Positions 1 to 11,600 of a stretch of DNA of 64,000 nucleotides are shown here, piece after piece; the stretch's first letter is position 1, and each line of letters begins with the position of its first letter. Source of the stretch: Hydrangea macrophylla (taxonomy: Eukaryota > Streptophyta > Magnoliopsida > Cornales > Hydrangeaceae); NCBI GenBank assembly GCA_033977485.1, contig CM066988.1, positions 139,941,359 to 140,005,358 on the forward strand, written 5' to 3'. The notes beneath the pieces are model-generated. The model did no database searches and had not been told where the DNA came from. It saw nothing but the letters and a program-made list of their open reading frames with translations. The position numbers were made by a program, and so were the translations under genes.

Positions 1-102
1 AATGTTACCAAACAAGTTTTTGTTTTTTTTTTCCAAAAAAAAAAAACCAAAACTGGTTTTCGTTTTTAAAAAACTGAAAACTCAAAACAGGAAATGTTAC
101 CA
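1..102. repeat. Mini MITE-like unit flanked by a 10-bp direct repeat
   Basis: AATGTTACCA occurs at 1-10 and again at 93-102. Between the copies lies a T-rich left half and an A-rich right half that can fold back on each other. This resembles a very short Mutator-type MITE with its target duplication. The window starts at base 1, so flanking context is missing and the call is weak. Confidence 0.3.
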
Positions 103-944
103 TGCGAACCCTCAGTTTCTAACTTGCACCCGTAATCCTATCCATTGAAAATACCCTAGGGGTCCGTTTGATAAAATTGAAAAATAAGTGCTGAATTTTA
201 AATATTGAAAATTTTAAGCAATTGAGTTTGTAATACTAAAAACAGTGTTTCAAGTACTGTAATAGAGTGCATTCAATTATTATTTTTACTAGAATTTTTT
301 TACTTAAAATTTTCAGTAAATTTTTTACTACTTTTCCAATTAAGTGGTATATTATCAAACATACTTCAACACCGTGAGTTAATTTATTATACAGATGACC
401 CAAGTCTTGAATATCATTGGGTGCCTCACTTTTATAAAAGACAAAATATGGAAGTCCTTCCTTGAATGAGGAAATTGTGTGGACAATTTGGTCCGCCCAT
501 GCTAAATTTTTTAGATCGATATAGAATTTTTGGAGCTTGAAATTTTGCCAGGAAATAAATATTTTACTATTCGAAGTTTCGCAAGATTAGTTGTTTTGGA
601 CTTATAATTCATTTTATTTTGACCACTTTAGCCTCAGAATGTCCGAGCATTATCCGACCATGTGCTCTTCTGGATATGTCAAACCAATTTTCAGCTAAAA
701 TGCTAAAACTCTTCAAAAGTCAGAGGAAGAAAAAAAGTGATTTCTTTGAATTGATTAGCTTACATACAATGATACACATGTAGTGGCTTTTGTGTCAATT
801 AAAACATTTAAGACTATATAGGATTTAAAAAAAACATTTTAACAAACTGAATTCAGCAAATTAAAACATGCGTATCTTTTGCATCCATAGCTTGGAGCAA
901 AGATTATCTCTTCCTTACCAATGTTAAAATGAAATTTTTTTGAG
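103..944. other. AT-rich spacer, no gene seen
   Basis: No credible coding frame is present. A weak inverted repeat spans about 160-370: GGGTCCGTTTGATAA on the left and TTATCAAACATACTTC on the right. It looks like the decayed termini of a hAT-type MITE, but no target duplication could be fixed. Confidence 0.5.
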
Positions 945-1080
945 CAACGGTTTAGCCTAGATGGTAAAAATGCTCTCCATGCCATGCTCATATCAGGGTC
1001 CGAACCTCCCCCTTCCGGCGGGCCTTGACGCTTATGTCCTTGCATGAGACCACTACACCAAATAATTTTTAAAAAAATGA
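945..1080 (+). repeat. tRNA-derived SINE-like unit (Pol III A and B boxes)
   Basis: An A box (TAGCCTAGATGG, 953-964) matches the TRGYNNARNNGG consensus fully. A B-box-like GGTCCGAACC (997-1006) differs from GGTTCGANNC at one base. Their start-to-start distance is about 44 bp, normal for a tRNA-like Pol III promoter. The rest does not fold as a normal tRNA and runs into an A/T-rich tail, as in plant SINEs. No target duplication could be defined, so the ends are approximate. Confidence 0.5.
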
Positions 1081-1528
1081 TAAACTTTTGTACTTTATTT
1101 CTTCTTCTTATTTTACATGTCAACTTGCCATCTTCCTCTCCCACACATCGAATTTTCCATGTCTTGAGAGAAACATTAATTTTTCATTTTAGAATTTTTT
1201 ATCCTGTCCAAATACCACTCTAGTCCAAAGTTTCTACATTAGAGGATGGCTCAATCCTAGGTAGAATTTTGTTTCATTTAATTTTTTCTTTTCTTTATCA
1301 AGACAAGTCTAAAATGACTTAACACCATAATGGGACTCATTGACCATGCATATCTCAAAAATAACTCAACTATTCTTTGACATGTAGCAAGGACAACGTC
1401 TAATTTTGTATGGTTTGGAAAAAAAGGAGTGGAAGTGATATCATTTGGACAACTTGAAAAGAGGTAAAAAGAAAGATGAGGACATTGTTAAATTCTCATT
1501 CCTCCACTTCTATAAATGAACATCGACG
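1081..1528. other. AT-rich spacer, no gene seen
   Basis: No coding potential, RNA gene or element termini were recognised in this stretch. Confidence 0.5.
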
Positions 1529-1650
1529 TTGGTGTTGTTTCTTAGGTCTTTTAGGTGCTATTATTGAATATTATTGGTCTATATCAACTGTAATTCATAC
1601 GAAAATTACTTAGACCAATAAATATTTCAAGAACAACACCTAACACCAAC
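1529..1650. repeat. Inverted repeat, hairpin-forming
   Basis: Left arm GTTGGTGTTGTTTCTT (from 1529) is matched by AAGAACAACACC and TAACACCAAC at 1629-1650. An inner pair, ATTATTGGTCT and AGACCAATAAAT, closes around a loop of about 30 nt. It is probably a small MITE. No target duplication is clear. Confidence 0.4.
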
Positions 1651-1682
1651 TCCAATTCAAATCCCCATCAACTGTAATTCAT

Positions 1683-2128
1683 TTTAGAGTCTCCATCAAA
1701 TTTGAAGATGATAGTTCCACTTTTTTCACATTTGCACCCCAACTATATATCCCCATCTTCGAAATCATTGTTCAATCTTTAAACCATTATTTTTTATTTA
1801 AAAAATTAAAATCACATTTGTGCTCCCATTTTATCCAAATATATATATACCATATAATTATCAAATATTAAATTCTTTATCACTTTTTAGCCACAGAAAT
1901 CTATAAAATTTCAAAATTAACTAAAATCAAAATCAAAATTTTATTAAATTGGTATAAAAATAATTAGTTACATGTTGAAAGTTATTACAAAATAAAAAGG
2001 ACATAAACAAATAGTGAATAGTGATTTGAAGAGCTCTTCAAACTTTTTTTAGCATCTTCAAATTTGAAGAGGGGAAATTAAGATGGGTCTTCAAATCTTT
2101 CAAATTTGATGATGGGTTGAAGTTGCTT
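1683..2128. mobile_element. MITE-like element with CATCAAATTTGAAGAT termini
   Basis: The left terminus CATCAAATTTGAAGAT is matched in inverse orientation by ATCTTTCAAATTTGATG near 2094-2112. The interior is AT-rich, non-coding, and contains a palindromic GAAGAGCTCTTC. Length and terminal style suggest a Tourist/Harbinger-type MITE. The 3-bp target duplication that would prove the family was not resolved. Confidence 0.4.
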
Positions 2129-2146
2129 TTAAGAACCTATGGAGCA

Positions 2147-2344
2147 TGTTAAGTATATTAAACATGTGCTGTAATTGTAATGTGAGAGAGTTAGTTAGAA
2201 ATCAGTTACATTCTGTTGTGAGTGGTGAGAGCTGATGAGTTTGTTACATTCTGTTTTCCTATTAGATCTTTCTATATAGTCTGTCAAGTGTATGCTTTCA
2301 AAGTTTAATGAGAATGATTTCAATTCACTCTATCAATTTCTACA
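2147..2344 (+). repeat. 5' LTR of the copia element
   Basis: This 198-bp repeat starts TG, ends CA and contains a TATA-like CTATATAG near 2272. It differs from the 3' LTR by two substitutions that I could see (GGTGAGAG against GGTGAAAG; CCTATTAG against CCTCTTAG). Confidence 0.93.
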
Positions 2345-2356
2345 TGGTATCAGAGC
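2345..2356 (+). other. Primer-binding site, initiator Met tRNA
   Basis: TGGTATCAGAGC directly follows the LTR. It is the standard plant copia primer site, complementary to the 3' end of the initiator methionine tRNA. Confidence 0.92.
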
Positions 2357-2477
2357 TTTAAGACCTTCGAACCTGTTCTTCAGATTCTTCATCTTCTTCA
2401 TCCATTTCTTCTTCAAATTCTACATTTTTTTTTTAGATTCTATTCATCTTCTACATTCCATTTCTCAGATTTTCCAA

Positions 2478-5400
2478 ATGGCGATTCTCTCATCCCTCAA
2501 TTTACCACCTAGTCTAATCTTCTTTGTATCAAATCTCAATTCATTAGTTACCATCAAACTAGATCAAGAAAATTACATGATATGGCAGTCACAATTACGC
2601 AATTCACTACGAGCAAATCAACTGCTAGGCTTTGTTGAAGGATCAGTACCAAAACCTCCTGCAGAAATCACTAACTCATCTGGATTGTTCATACCAAACC
2701 CAGCTCTTGATGAATGGTTGTGCATTGATTGTCAACTAGTTAGTTGTCTAAACGCAACCATTTATCCGCTATTCTACCACAGATAATAGGGCTTGAACAT
2801 GCTTCTGAGATCTGGAATTATTTTGCAAATCGATATGCTTCTCAATCAAGATCACACATCCATGAAATCAAGTTGAAATTACTTAATGCAACTAAAGAGG
2901 GATCTATGGATTCCTATCTTGATACTATCAAGAATTGTGCAGATCGACTTTGTGCAGCAGGATCACCGGTTAGTGATGAAGATCTAATCCTCTATACTGT
3001 TAATAGCTTAACCAGTGAATATGCATCTCTAAAAACCTCACTAAGAACCAATTCTAGATCATATACATTAGCTGAGTTACATGCTTTACTAAGGTCAGAG
3101 GAATCACATATCAATAGAGAAATGAAGAACATTGGCCAAGTAAACACTGCTTTTTCTGCAATGTCTGTAAATAACAATTCTGTCAAACCTTTTCATCACT
3201 CAACTGGAAATCAATTTCCTAAATCTGGAAGTCCTAATGTTCATCATTTCTCTAATCGAGGTGGTCGAAATCATGCCAGAGGAGGTTATAGAGGAGGAAG
3301 AAATAATGGCTATGGCAGGTCTAACAATAATAATAGAATCTTCTGTCAGATATGTGGAAAAGGGAATCACAGTGCATCTGAGTGGTATCATCGGTTCAAT
3401 CACTCCTACCAACCTATGGCTCCTAAAACAGTTCAAGCACATCTTGCTTTTCCGAGAGAAGATCATTCATCTTCAATCCTCTTATCCTCTCCATCTCCTC
3501 CATGCATGCCTCAATCTCAACCTCCACTTTTGCCCACACCTTCTTCCTTCCCACAACATCAATCCTTTCAATTTTCCACCTCTTCTCCTGAACCATTTTC
3601 TCAAGGAAATTGGTACTTGGAATACTCAGGTACTGTTGATACATCACAAAATTCACAATCCTCTATACCATCCTCTAATTTTCATCCCCAAGCTTTTATT
3701 GCTACTGAAAATTCTAAAACCACTCCACCCACTCAGTGGTTTTTAGATACCGGTGCTAACAGTCATCTGACTAAGAATCTAGATAATCTGTGTTCTCTTC
3801 AACCTTATAAAGGTTCTCATTCAGTTGTAGTTGGTAATGGTCATGCTATCAAGATTCAGCATACTGGTGATGGTGTTTTACAAACATCAACCAAATCACT
3901 GTCTTTGTCTCAAATTCTTCATGTTCCTGACATCAGTCACAATTTGTTGTCTGTATACCAACTTGCAAAAGATAACAATTGCAAATTTATTTTTTATAGT
4001 GATGGTTTTGTGATCCAAGATAAAATCACAAATCAAACCATTCTTCAGGGGCCCTGCTATCAAGGATTATATCCTTTTTCTCCCTCATTATCCCAATCAC
4101 ACTCAAATTCGTGTCCTACAAATCAGCCTATCTCTGCTTTTCCCACTGCTCTTGTTACTGTCCAATCTACCACCCATCAATGGCATCTTCGGTTGGGTCA
4201 CCCTTCTTCTAAAACCATGAGTGTGTTGGCTTCTCATTATCAGATTCCTTTGTCTATGTCCTCATTAATCCCTTGTCATCCCTGTCTTAAATCCAAGAGT
4301 CATAAACTTCCATTTTCTCAGTCCAATTCTTCATCCACTACACCACTGCAGCTTATTCACACAGATGTATGGGGCCCATCTTCCACCCTCTCAGTTTCTG
4401 GTTACAGATTTTATATCATCTTCATTGATGACTTCTCCAAATTTACATGGCTTTATCCACTTCACCACAAGTCTGAGGTCTTTTCCACCTTTGTTCAATT
4501 CAAAATTTTAGTAGAAAATCAATTTACTTCAAAAATCAAGGTGTTAAGATCTGATAATGGGGGGGGGGGGGGGGAATATGTCAATTCTTCTATGACTTCC
4601 TTTTTCCTTAGTCATGGCATTCTTCATCAGAAAACTTGCCCACACCCCCTGAACAAAATGGAGTCAGTGAACGCAAACACATGCACTTGATTGAGACCAC
4701 TCTTGCTCTCTTATCTCATTCTGCTATGCCACCAAAATATTGGGTTGATGCCATACTTACTGCAACTTTTCTGATCAATCGACTTCCCTCACCCAATCTT
4801 CATTTCAAAACTCCATATGAATTACTATTTCACATTCCACCTGACTTTACCATGTTCAGAGTCTTTGGGTGTACCTGTTATCCTTGGTTAATGCCTTATA
4901 GATAATCCAAATTAGCCCCCAAATCCAGATTGTGTGCTTTCCTTGGCTATTCTTCAGATGCTAAGGGATATAGGTGTCTTGATACTAACACTGGACAAGT
5001 CTTCATCTCTAGACATGTCCAATTTGTAGAAACACAATTTCCCTTTTCTGCTTCTTCTTCAACTACAATGTCTACCTCTTTAGTTTCTACTTCATCCCCT
5101 TCTAACTATCAACGTCTCACTGAAAATCTAGTTCTTAATTCAGCTTCTTCCTCTCAGTATTCTAATCCTTCACCTTCTTCTCCACCATCTACAGTTGATG
5201 TTTCTTCCAACTCCTCTGTTCCTCTTACTCCTTCTACTATATTCAACTATCATCCCATGGTTGCTAGATCCAAAGTTGGCATCTCAAAACCTAAACTTCA
5301 CTTCAGTTCTTCAGTTCAGCTAGCTAATGTCTCCTCTGCAATCCCCACTGATCTTGTCACATTTCTTACTGCATCTAAATTTGCTGAATGGAGAATAGCA

Positions 5401-6373
5401 ATGTCAAAAGAATTTAATGCTTTGATAACTCAACAGACCTGGTCTTTGGTCCCAGCTCCTGCCAATAAACCCATCATAGGTTGCAAATGGGTTTTCAAAA
5501 TTAAGAAAAATGCTGATGGAAGTATTGCAAGGCATAAAGCTAGACTGGTTGCAAAGGGTTTTCACCAAACTGAGGGATTGGATTACTTTGAGACTTTCAG
5601 TCCAGTGGTCAAGCAACCTACTATCAGAATAGTACTCACTTTAGCTCTTCATTTCAACTGGCCAATTGTATTCTTATTGTTCTGGTTTATGTTGATGACA
5701 TTCTAGTTACTGGCACCAATCCCTCTGATATCTCATCCTTTATTCAGTCCATGAGTTCCGCTTTTGCTATGAAAGATCTTGGCCCACTAAACTATTTCTT
5801 GGGCATTGAAGTCACTCACAACTCTAGTGGTCTTTTTCTGTCCTAAGCAAAGTATGCTTCTGCGCTGTTAGTTAAAGCAGCAATGACAGATTGCAAGCCC
5901 ACAGAGTCTCCTATGGCTACAAAACAACCTCTTACTTCTGATGATCCCGCATTTTCTGATCCACAACTTTATAGAAGTTTGTTTGGCTCTCTGCAATATC
6001 TTACCATAACAAGGCCAGATATCTCCTTCGCTGTCAACAAGGTGTGCCAATATATGCATTATCCTCTTCAATCTCACTTTCAAGCTTTAAAGAGACTCCT
6101 CAGATATGTTAAGGGTACTATTCATAATGGTCTGCAGATGCAGCAGGGCTCTCTTGACTTAATAGCCTATTCAGACTCTGATTGGGCTAGTGACTCCTTG
6201 GACAGAAGATCTACCACAGGTCACTGTGTCTTTCTGGGATCCAACTTAGTTTCTTGGTCAGCCAAGAAGCAACCTACTGTGGCTAAATCCAGCACAGAGG
6301 CCGAGTATAAAGCTCTCTCTCTTACTGCAGCAGAAGTTCTGTGGCTTCATCAGCTTCTCTCAGATTTACATAT
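2478..6373 (+). pseudogene. Copia gag-pol pseudogene, N-terminal part (Gag, PR, INT, RT, start of RNase H)
   Basis: The likely start is the ATG at 2478. In order the remains are: Gag; a CCHC knuckle near 3345 whose last Cys is Trp; protease with DTGAN near 3750; integrase with HTDVWGPS and RSDNG; RT; and the start of RNase H. Lesions: a frameshift near 2765; a 1-nt loss near 4645 just before PEQNGVSER; an in-frame TAA at 4903; a deletion of roughly 250 bp or more at about 5665, which joins the RT start to YVDDILVTG; and a TAA at 5843. A run of 16 G (4559-4574) adds about three Gly between the second integrase Asp region and EY. The gene ends at the Tat insertion and resumes at 22855. The protein is certainly non-functional as read. 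Confidence 0.9.
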
Positions 6374-6659
6374 TGTTAAAACATATTTTTTTTTTCAGTA
6401 GATATTAAATTTTTATCCTACTGATAAGAGAGAAATAAATAAATATATATGTGTATGTGTACCGATATATATATATATATATATGTTATTTTGACATAAG
6501 AATAATGGCAATTTGGGTAGGTAATTGACCCATGTGGTATGCACGTAATTGACCCATGTATATCATTCCTACTGGTATATGAGTTACTTGGGGAGAGATA
6601 GGTAACTTTGCCCATGTAGTGGGTCCTTAAAAAGCTCAAAGTGGGTAGTCTTCTCCTAT

Positions 6660-6667
6660 TATAAATA
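6660..6667 (+). promoter_or_regulatory. TATA box of the Tat LTR promoter
   Basis: TATAAATA lies about 290 bp into the LTR and upstream of all the structured elements, as expected for the U3/R boundary. The same box occurs in the 3' LTR near 20943. Confidence 0.7.
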
Positions 6668-6932
6668 GGACACTAAGAGGGGACAAAGGGAGCAAGAACG
6701 AAAAAAGGAGAAAGAAAAGGCAAGAAAAAAAAATACTGACGTGAAGAAAAGAAGGTCTTAGAAAGAGAAGAGGGAAATATTCTAGTGAGATACATCCTAA
6801 AAAAATATATATATATAGAAGAGAAGAGATAAGGTTATCCATTTTTTTAAGACTCCAAAAACTGACAGGTATTTTCTTTAATCTCTCTCTCTCTCTCCTC
6901 TCGTTTTTTTTTTTTATGAGTTGTACTCTTGA

Positions 6933-7077
6933 ATATTATCATGAGAGTTCCTAACTCTCAAATGATAATATGGAATCCCTGATTCCTTTATCTTGAGACA
7001 ACTTTTAAGTCTAAAAATCTTAGTAATTATCATGAGAGTTCCTAACTCTTAAATGATAATTTGGAATCATTGATTCC
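6933..7077 (+). other. Tandem pair of double tri-loop hairpins in the Tat LTR (R/U5)
   Basis: Copy 1 (6933-6971) pairs ATATTATCAT with ATGATAATAT and GAGAGTT with AACTCTC around loop CCT. It is followed by GGAATC-CCT-GATTCC (6972-6986). Copy 2 (7025-7061, then 7063-7077) repeats the pattern. An outer T-A pair of copy 1 is A-T in copy 2, and one C becomes T to give a G-U pair. Both copies recur in the 3' LTR (about 21216-21254 and 21308-21344). The structure is inferred from sequence only. Confidence 0.7.
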
Positions 7078-8047
7078 TCATTTAAAAAAAAAAGAAATAG
7101 AAAGTTGTTTCAGGTTTCTTAAATTAAATACAGATTGTGGGTAAACTGAATGGAATGTGAGCAACCCACACTTTGACATCAATATACATACACAATATAT
7201 GTATATTCATATACAGAATATATATATATATATATGTGTGTGTGCACGCTCAGGCTTAACCAGTGACCCTATTAAGTAGAATTTTCAATCAAAAGAACTC
7301 ATGTGAAAACAGTGAAGTTTGTACCCATCCTCTGTGGGAATAGTGTAAAAATAAAATAATAAAATAAAGTCACAGACAACTTAGCCTAACATGGCTATCC
7401 AAACATAGCCTTTGTTTGTTGACTTCTCACGCCTGAATTTTGGAACCTCCAGGCTCCAAATTTTTAAACATTAAGGCAATTTGTTTGAAGAAAGGGCTGG
7501 GCATTTAAGAAACTATGGACCATTAAGGCAACTTTTTCAACATCCTAACCATGGAGAAAAGAGGGGACTGATTTGGTCATTTATTTATTATTATTATTAT
7601 TATTTTTTTTTTTTCCTTCTTCACAAAATTAATGGGTTATCCACATGTTTCAATTTTCATATAAACATATGTGGAGCTTATAACTTTCCATGTTACATGG
7701 GTCAGTGACCAATGTCAAATTAAATTTCCAAAGCCAAATCAATTTTATTTCCTATACTCCATACTCTTAAGATTTGGAGTATGCTATACCCATTTTAAAT
7801 TTTCAAATAAATAAATATAATGGGTAAGTAGTCACCCATTCCTAAATTACATGGGTCATCTACCCATGTCAAATCTAAATTCTAAGTCTAATTACATAAG
7901 TCACTTACTTATGTAAAATTCAATTTTAAAATCCAAATCAAATGTGAGTCTCACTCAAAATTCAAACTTCTTAAAATCAAGACACGGGTCATATACCTAC
8001 TGTCAAAATTCATGAGTTCACATACTCATCAAATCCAAATTATGCTT

Positions 8048-8116
8048 GAACTACGTTCGACTTGATTCCAATTTGGATACGTAGGCAACCCAACACTTAA
8101 ATTGGGCACAGTCACA
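8048..8116 (+). other. Two-hairpin RNA-like module, LTR copy 1
   Basis: Hairpin 1: CTACGT pairs with ACGTAG, with a 5' bulge including CTTGAT and an apical TCCA/TGGA stem. Hairpin 2: CCCAA pairs with TTGGG. The tail is CACAGTCACA. The 3' LTR copy is at 22342-22410. Function unknown. Confidence 0.65.
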
Positions 8117-8295
8117 TTCAAAGAAAATCAAATCTCGTGGGTCCTATTCTCACCATAGACTAAATGAGTTTCATACTCATGAAGAAATATCAAGGGTCAT
8201 GACCTTTGGTATCAAATCTTTATATTAAAAGAAAAACAAAATATTAAGGGTCACATATCCTTAATAAAAATTATAAATTCCCCAAGACCTTGCTG

Positions 8296-8365
8296 GAACT
8301 ACGATTTGGCTTGATCCCATTAATGGGTACGTAGGCAGCCTGATTAATTAACTTAGGCGCAGCCA
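8296..8365 (+). other. Two-hairpin RNA-like module, LTR copy 2
   Basis: Hairpin 1: CTACG pairs with CGTAG, with bulge GGCTTGAT and apical CCCA/TGGG. Hairpin 2: GCCTGA pairs with TTAGGC through one G-U. The tail is CGCAGCCA. Both apical and second stems differ from copy 1 by paired changes. The 3' LTR copy is at about 22590-22659. Confidence 0.65.
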
Positions 8366-8565
8366 TAAAATTAAACTAATCAAAAATTTTGATAATGATC
8401 ACAGTTGGAATCAAAGGGTGTTCCTTTGAAATAAAGGATTGTAATTAATAGACATGTTATATCTTGAATGGGTACAACCTACACAAATAAAAACTCATAG
8501 TATTTTTATTATATGAGTGAAATTGTGTTTGGCAAAATTTAACATTTTTTTTATCCAACATAGTT

Positions 8566-8585
8566 TTTGGCACGCCCGGTGGGAC
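8566..8585 (+). other. Primer-binding site region of the Tat element
   Basis: TTGGCACGCCCGGTGGGAC follows the LTR after a short TAGTTT spacer. It is placed and shaped like the TGGCGCCCACCGTGGGG-type primer sites of other Tat elements. I could not assign the tRNA with confidence. Confidence 0.65.
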
Positions 8586-8655
8586 CCATTCTCCCTTTCA
8601 TCTCCAATTGTGAATATTTATTAAGTATTTGCCTTTTGTCTACTGACAGGTTCAA

Positions 8656-11600
8656 ATGGCACCACAAGTCACAGTCTACTACCATAAGCTTCCTCTGGTT
8701 ATTCAAGGAAAAAGAAAGAAGGCAGCTTATCATGCTTCGTTTATGCTTGATCACTATCCTTTGGCTAGTAGCTTTACTCCAAAGGTGAAATCTAAAGCTA
8801 TTGAAAAGAAAGTTGCTACCAAGGCTAAGACCGCTTGGTCAATCAAGAAAACTCCTCAGACGACAACCGCTAAGGGTAATCACTTTAATCAGATTTTCAT
8901 TGGAACTATTCCAATTGATTTGCCTACTACCATGCCGGTTATGGTTACTTCTGTGGAGAAAGAAGTTAGTCCACCTGATACTCCAAAAGTTAAGGTGACA
9001 AAGACTAATCAAGTTACGCTAGAGCAGTCAGTCACAACAACGGTTCCAACTGACACCGCTTCTTCATCCGCTGGAGCATCTGCTAAAGGAAAAAAACCTA
9101 GAGTGTTTCGTTTAAAAAGCCAAGTTCCAAACTCCAGCCGAGTGGTACCTTATACCACTCAGTCCAAACGAAAAACACAAAGGAGGCGATCAAAGACACC
9201 GAAGGTCCAGTATTGTCCTGAAGCTGTACCTTATCCACTTGCATCCTTTAGTGTTGAACAATCCAAGAAAGCTAAGTCAGACAAGGGAATGCAACAATGG
9301 GCATTCCTATCTGGATCTATGTTTCCTAAGGAGACTCAAATAGGGGCATTCCACCTGTCACAAAAAGAGGTTCAGCTCTATACAGGTCCGATAACGCGAT
9401 CAAGGGCTCGGATAGCATCTCAACCATCTTCTGAAGGATCCACTACTTCAAGAAGGTCGTCAAGAAGTGAAAGAGATGACTCATCATCCTATTCAACTCT
9501 ACAAGAGCCAATAAAGACTCAAGGCCTTGAACAAAATGTTGGTTCACAGACAAATTCAAACAATCCTCTTTATGCGGATTCTGAAACCATTTTCCAAGAG
9601 GAAGATTTTCCTGATGAACTGGCATCTCAATTTCAATCAAAGTTGAAAATTAGTCAAGAATCCAACTTAAGGGATATGCCAGTCCTCGTCACTGGCACAA
9701 CCACTGTTGAAGAGCAGTTACAAGAAATGCAGAGAAGACTAACAGAGAAAGATGCCGAAATCGCCGCTCTTGCTGCTCAAATAGCGAACCACGCAAGTAC
9801 TTCAGCAGGGGATCATGTCCATGCTAATGAGGAAGTCCAGACCTCTGCAACACCACTGACCCAAGTTGATTTGAATAAGTTAATTGCCGAAGGGATCCGA
9901 GAATTCCAAGCATCCACAACTTCACCAGTACTTGGGTATCGCAAACCATACCCAGCTCATTACGATACCATTCCATTCCCCCACGGCTATCAAAAGCCAA
10001 ACTTTGAAAAGTTTGATGGGATAACTGGTTCACCACAAGAACATCTGGCTCACTTTTGTTCAGCTTGTGGAGAATCAGCTCAAGTTGATGCCTTATTGAT
10101 AAGGCAATTTGTACAGTCTTTGAAGGGATCAGCCTTTACATGGTATACACAGTTACTGCCTGGATCAATTATCACATGGGACGATATGCAACGAGCATTC
10201 TTAGCTCAGTTTGTTAGCTCAAAGAAGAAAATCTCAATAATTGATTTGGCAGATGCACGACAAAAAATCAATGAAAATGTTAATGATTTTATTACCAGGT
10301 GGAGGAGTCTTAATCTCCAATGCTCTGAAAAGCTAACCGAACAATCTGCAGTCCAAATGTGTTCCAATAATTTGTTGCCTGAAATAGCGACGTTTGTTGG
10401 TACTGCTGAGCCTCAAACCTTCGACCAGTTGGTCTCAAAAGCAAGCAATGTTGAGAGACAGATTGCTCGACAAAAGAGCATATCTCAAAAGCCTCGACAA
10501 GTAGAAGAAAAGAAGAATGATAGCAAAAAGCCCGCAAAGAAGAGTGAGACTATGGCTACCTTTGTCAAGGTTAATCCTAACAATAACAATGGCAATGGCA
10601 ATAGCAATAGCAGTAGTAAAGGCAAAACAGGCTCTAGGAATTTGTCTCTTAAAGAGAGAAAAGAAATTAAATATTCCTTTGAAGATGATGATGTAGAAGG
10701 AATATTTAATCAATTGATGAATGCTACGGCAATAAAGTTGCCAGAGCCTAAGCGACCCTCAGAAATGAACAAGACTGATGACCCAAAGTACTGTAAGTAC
10801 CATCGGATTATCAGTCATTCGTTGAAAGACTGCTATGTCCTCAAGGACATTATTCAGGCAATGATCAAAAATGGGGAACTAGAACTAGAAGAATCCTCAT
10901 CCGCTAAAGAAACCATTGCTGCCTCAAACTCAGTTTTTCTAAGTGGTGATCCAGTGCTTGCAGAAGCAGATGAGGGTGGTCTTATCCCAACTGTTTCCCT
11001 ACCGGAAGGGGCAATTCAGGTTGCTGTCCTAGTTAATGATGAGGCAAAATATGTTTATGCCTATCCAGATATGCCTCGACCACGTCATCCGATGACCCCA
11101 ACATTGTACGAACTTATGACAGAAGATCTAGACTGTTGGGACGACTCACCTGAGCCTGAATCAGATAGTGACGAAGAAGGAGAATGGAAGACGTGTGTCA
11201 GCAAGAAGACAAAGCGAATAGCAAACATATCTGCCTCGTCAATCAAATCATTAGACCATCCGGGGATTAAGTTTAGAGGACGGGAAGTAGAAAAGAAAAA
11301 TAAGAAAAAGAAAAAGAAAATCCAGAAAAAGGAGCAAGTCCCGTTAAAAGATGATTATGTTCAACCTAAAAGGGTTCCAATTACCCTTACTGAGTACTTG
11401 CCAAATGAATTTTTTGGAGAAGAACCAATTGAAGAAGATGAATGGCCCTGTTGGACAACCACATATGAAGAAAGTAACACGGAAGCCCTTGAGGTGGATG
11501 AGATTACTTTACGTTCTGGTCGCCTGCTCCCATCTCCTAAAAAAGAACAACAAAAGCTTGCCAATCCATCAAGTAAGCAGGCGACAAAAGAACCATTGGC

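Larger units (their letters stand above)
6374..8560 (+). repeat. 5' LTR of the Tat element
   Basis: This 2187-bp LTR has a TATA box at 6660-6667, a CAG/GTATTT splice-donor-like site at 6868, two tandem tri-loop hairpin pairs (6933-7077), TA and ATT microsatellites, and two copies of the two-hairpin module (8048-8116, 8296-8365). The 3' copy differs by a few substitutions and repeat-length changes, for example near 6385 and 8387. Confidence 0.95.
6868..8650 (+). other. Possible leader intron of the Tat transcript
   Basis: A donor-like CAG/GTATTTTC at 6868/6869 is followed by CT-rich sequence. A good acceptor, CTACTGACAG/G, lies at 8649, six bases before the gag ATG. Both sites sit in the shared string ACTGACAGGT. 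Splicing would remove the hairpins, modules and primer site from the messenger while leaving the genomic RNA whole. This is a prediction. Confidence 0.4.

Noticed and set aside
6418..6842. Minus-strand ORFs in the Tat LTR (repeated at 20701-21125)
   Set aside because: Low-complexity Tyr/Ile/Phe/Leu translations of TA- and GA-rich LTR sequence, identical in both LTRs only because the LTRs are identical.
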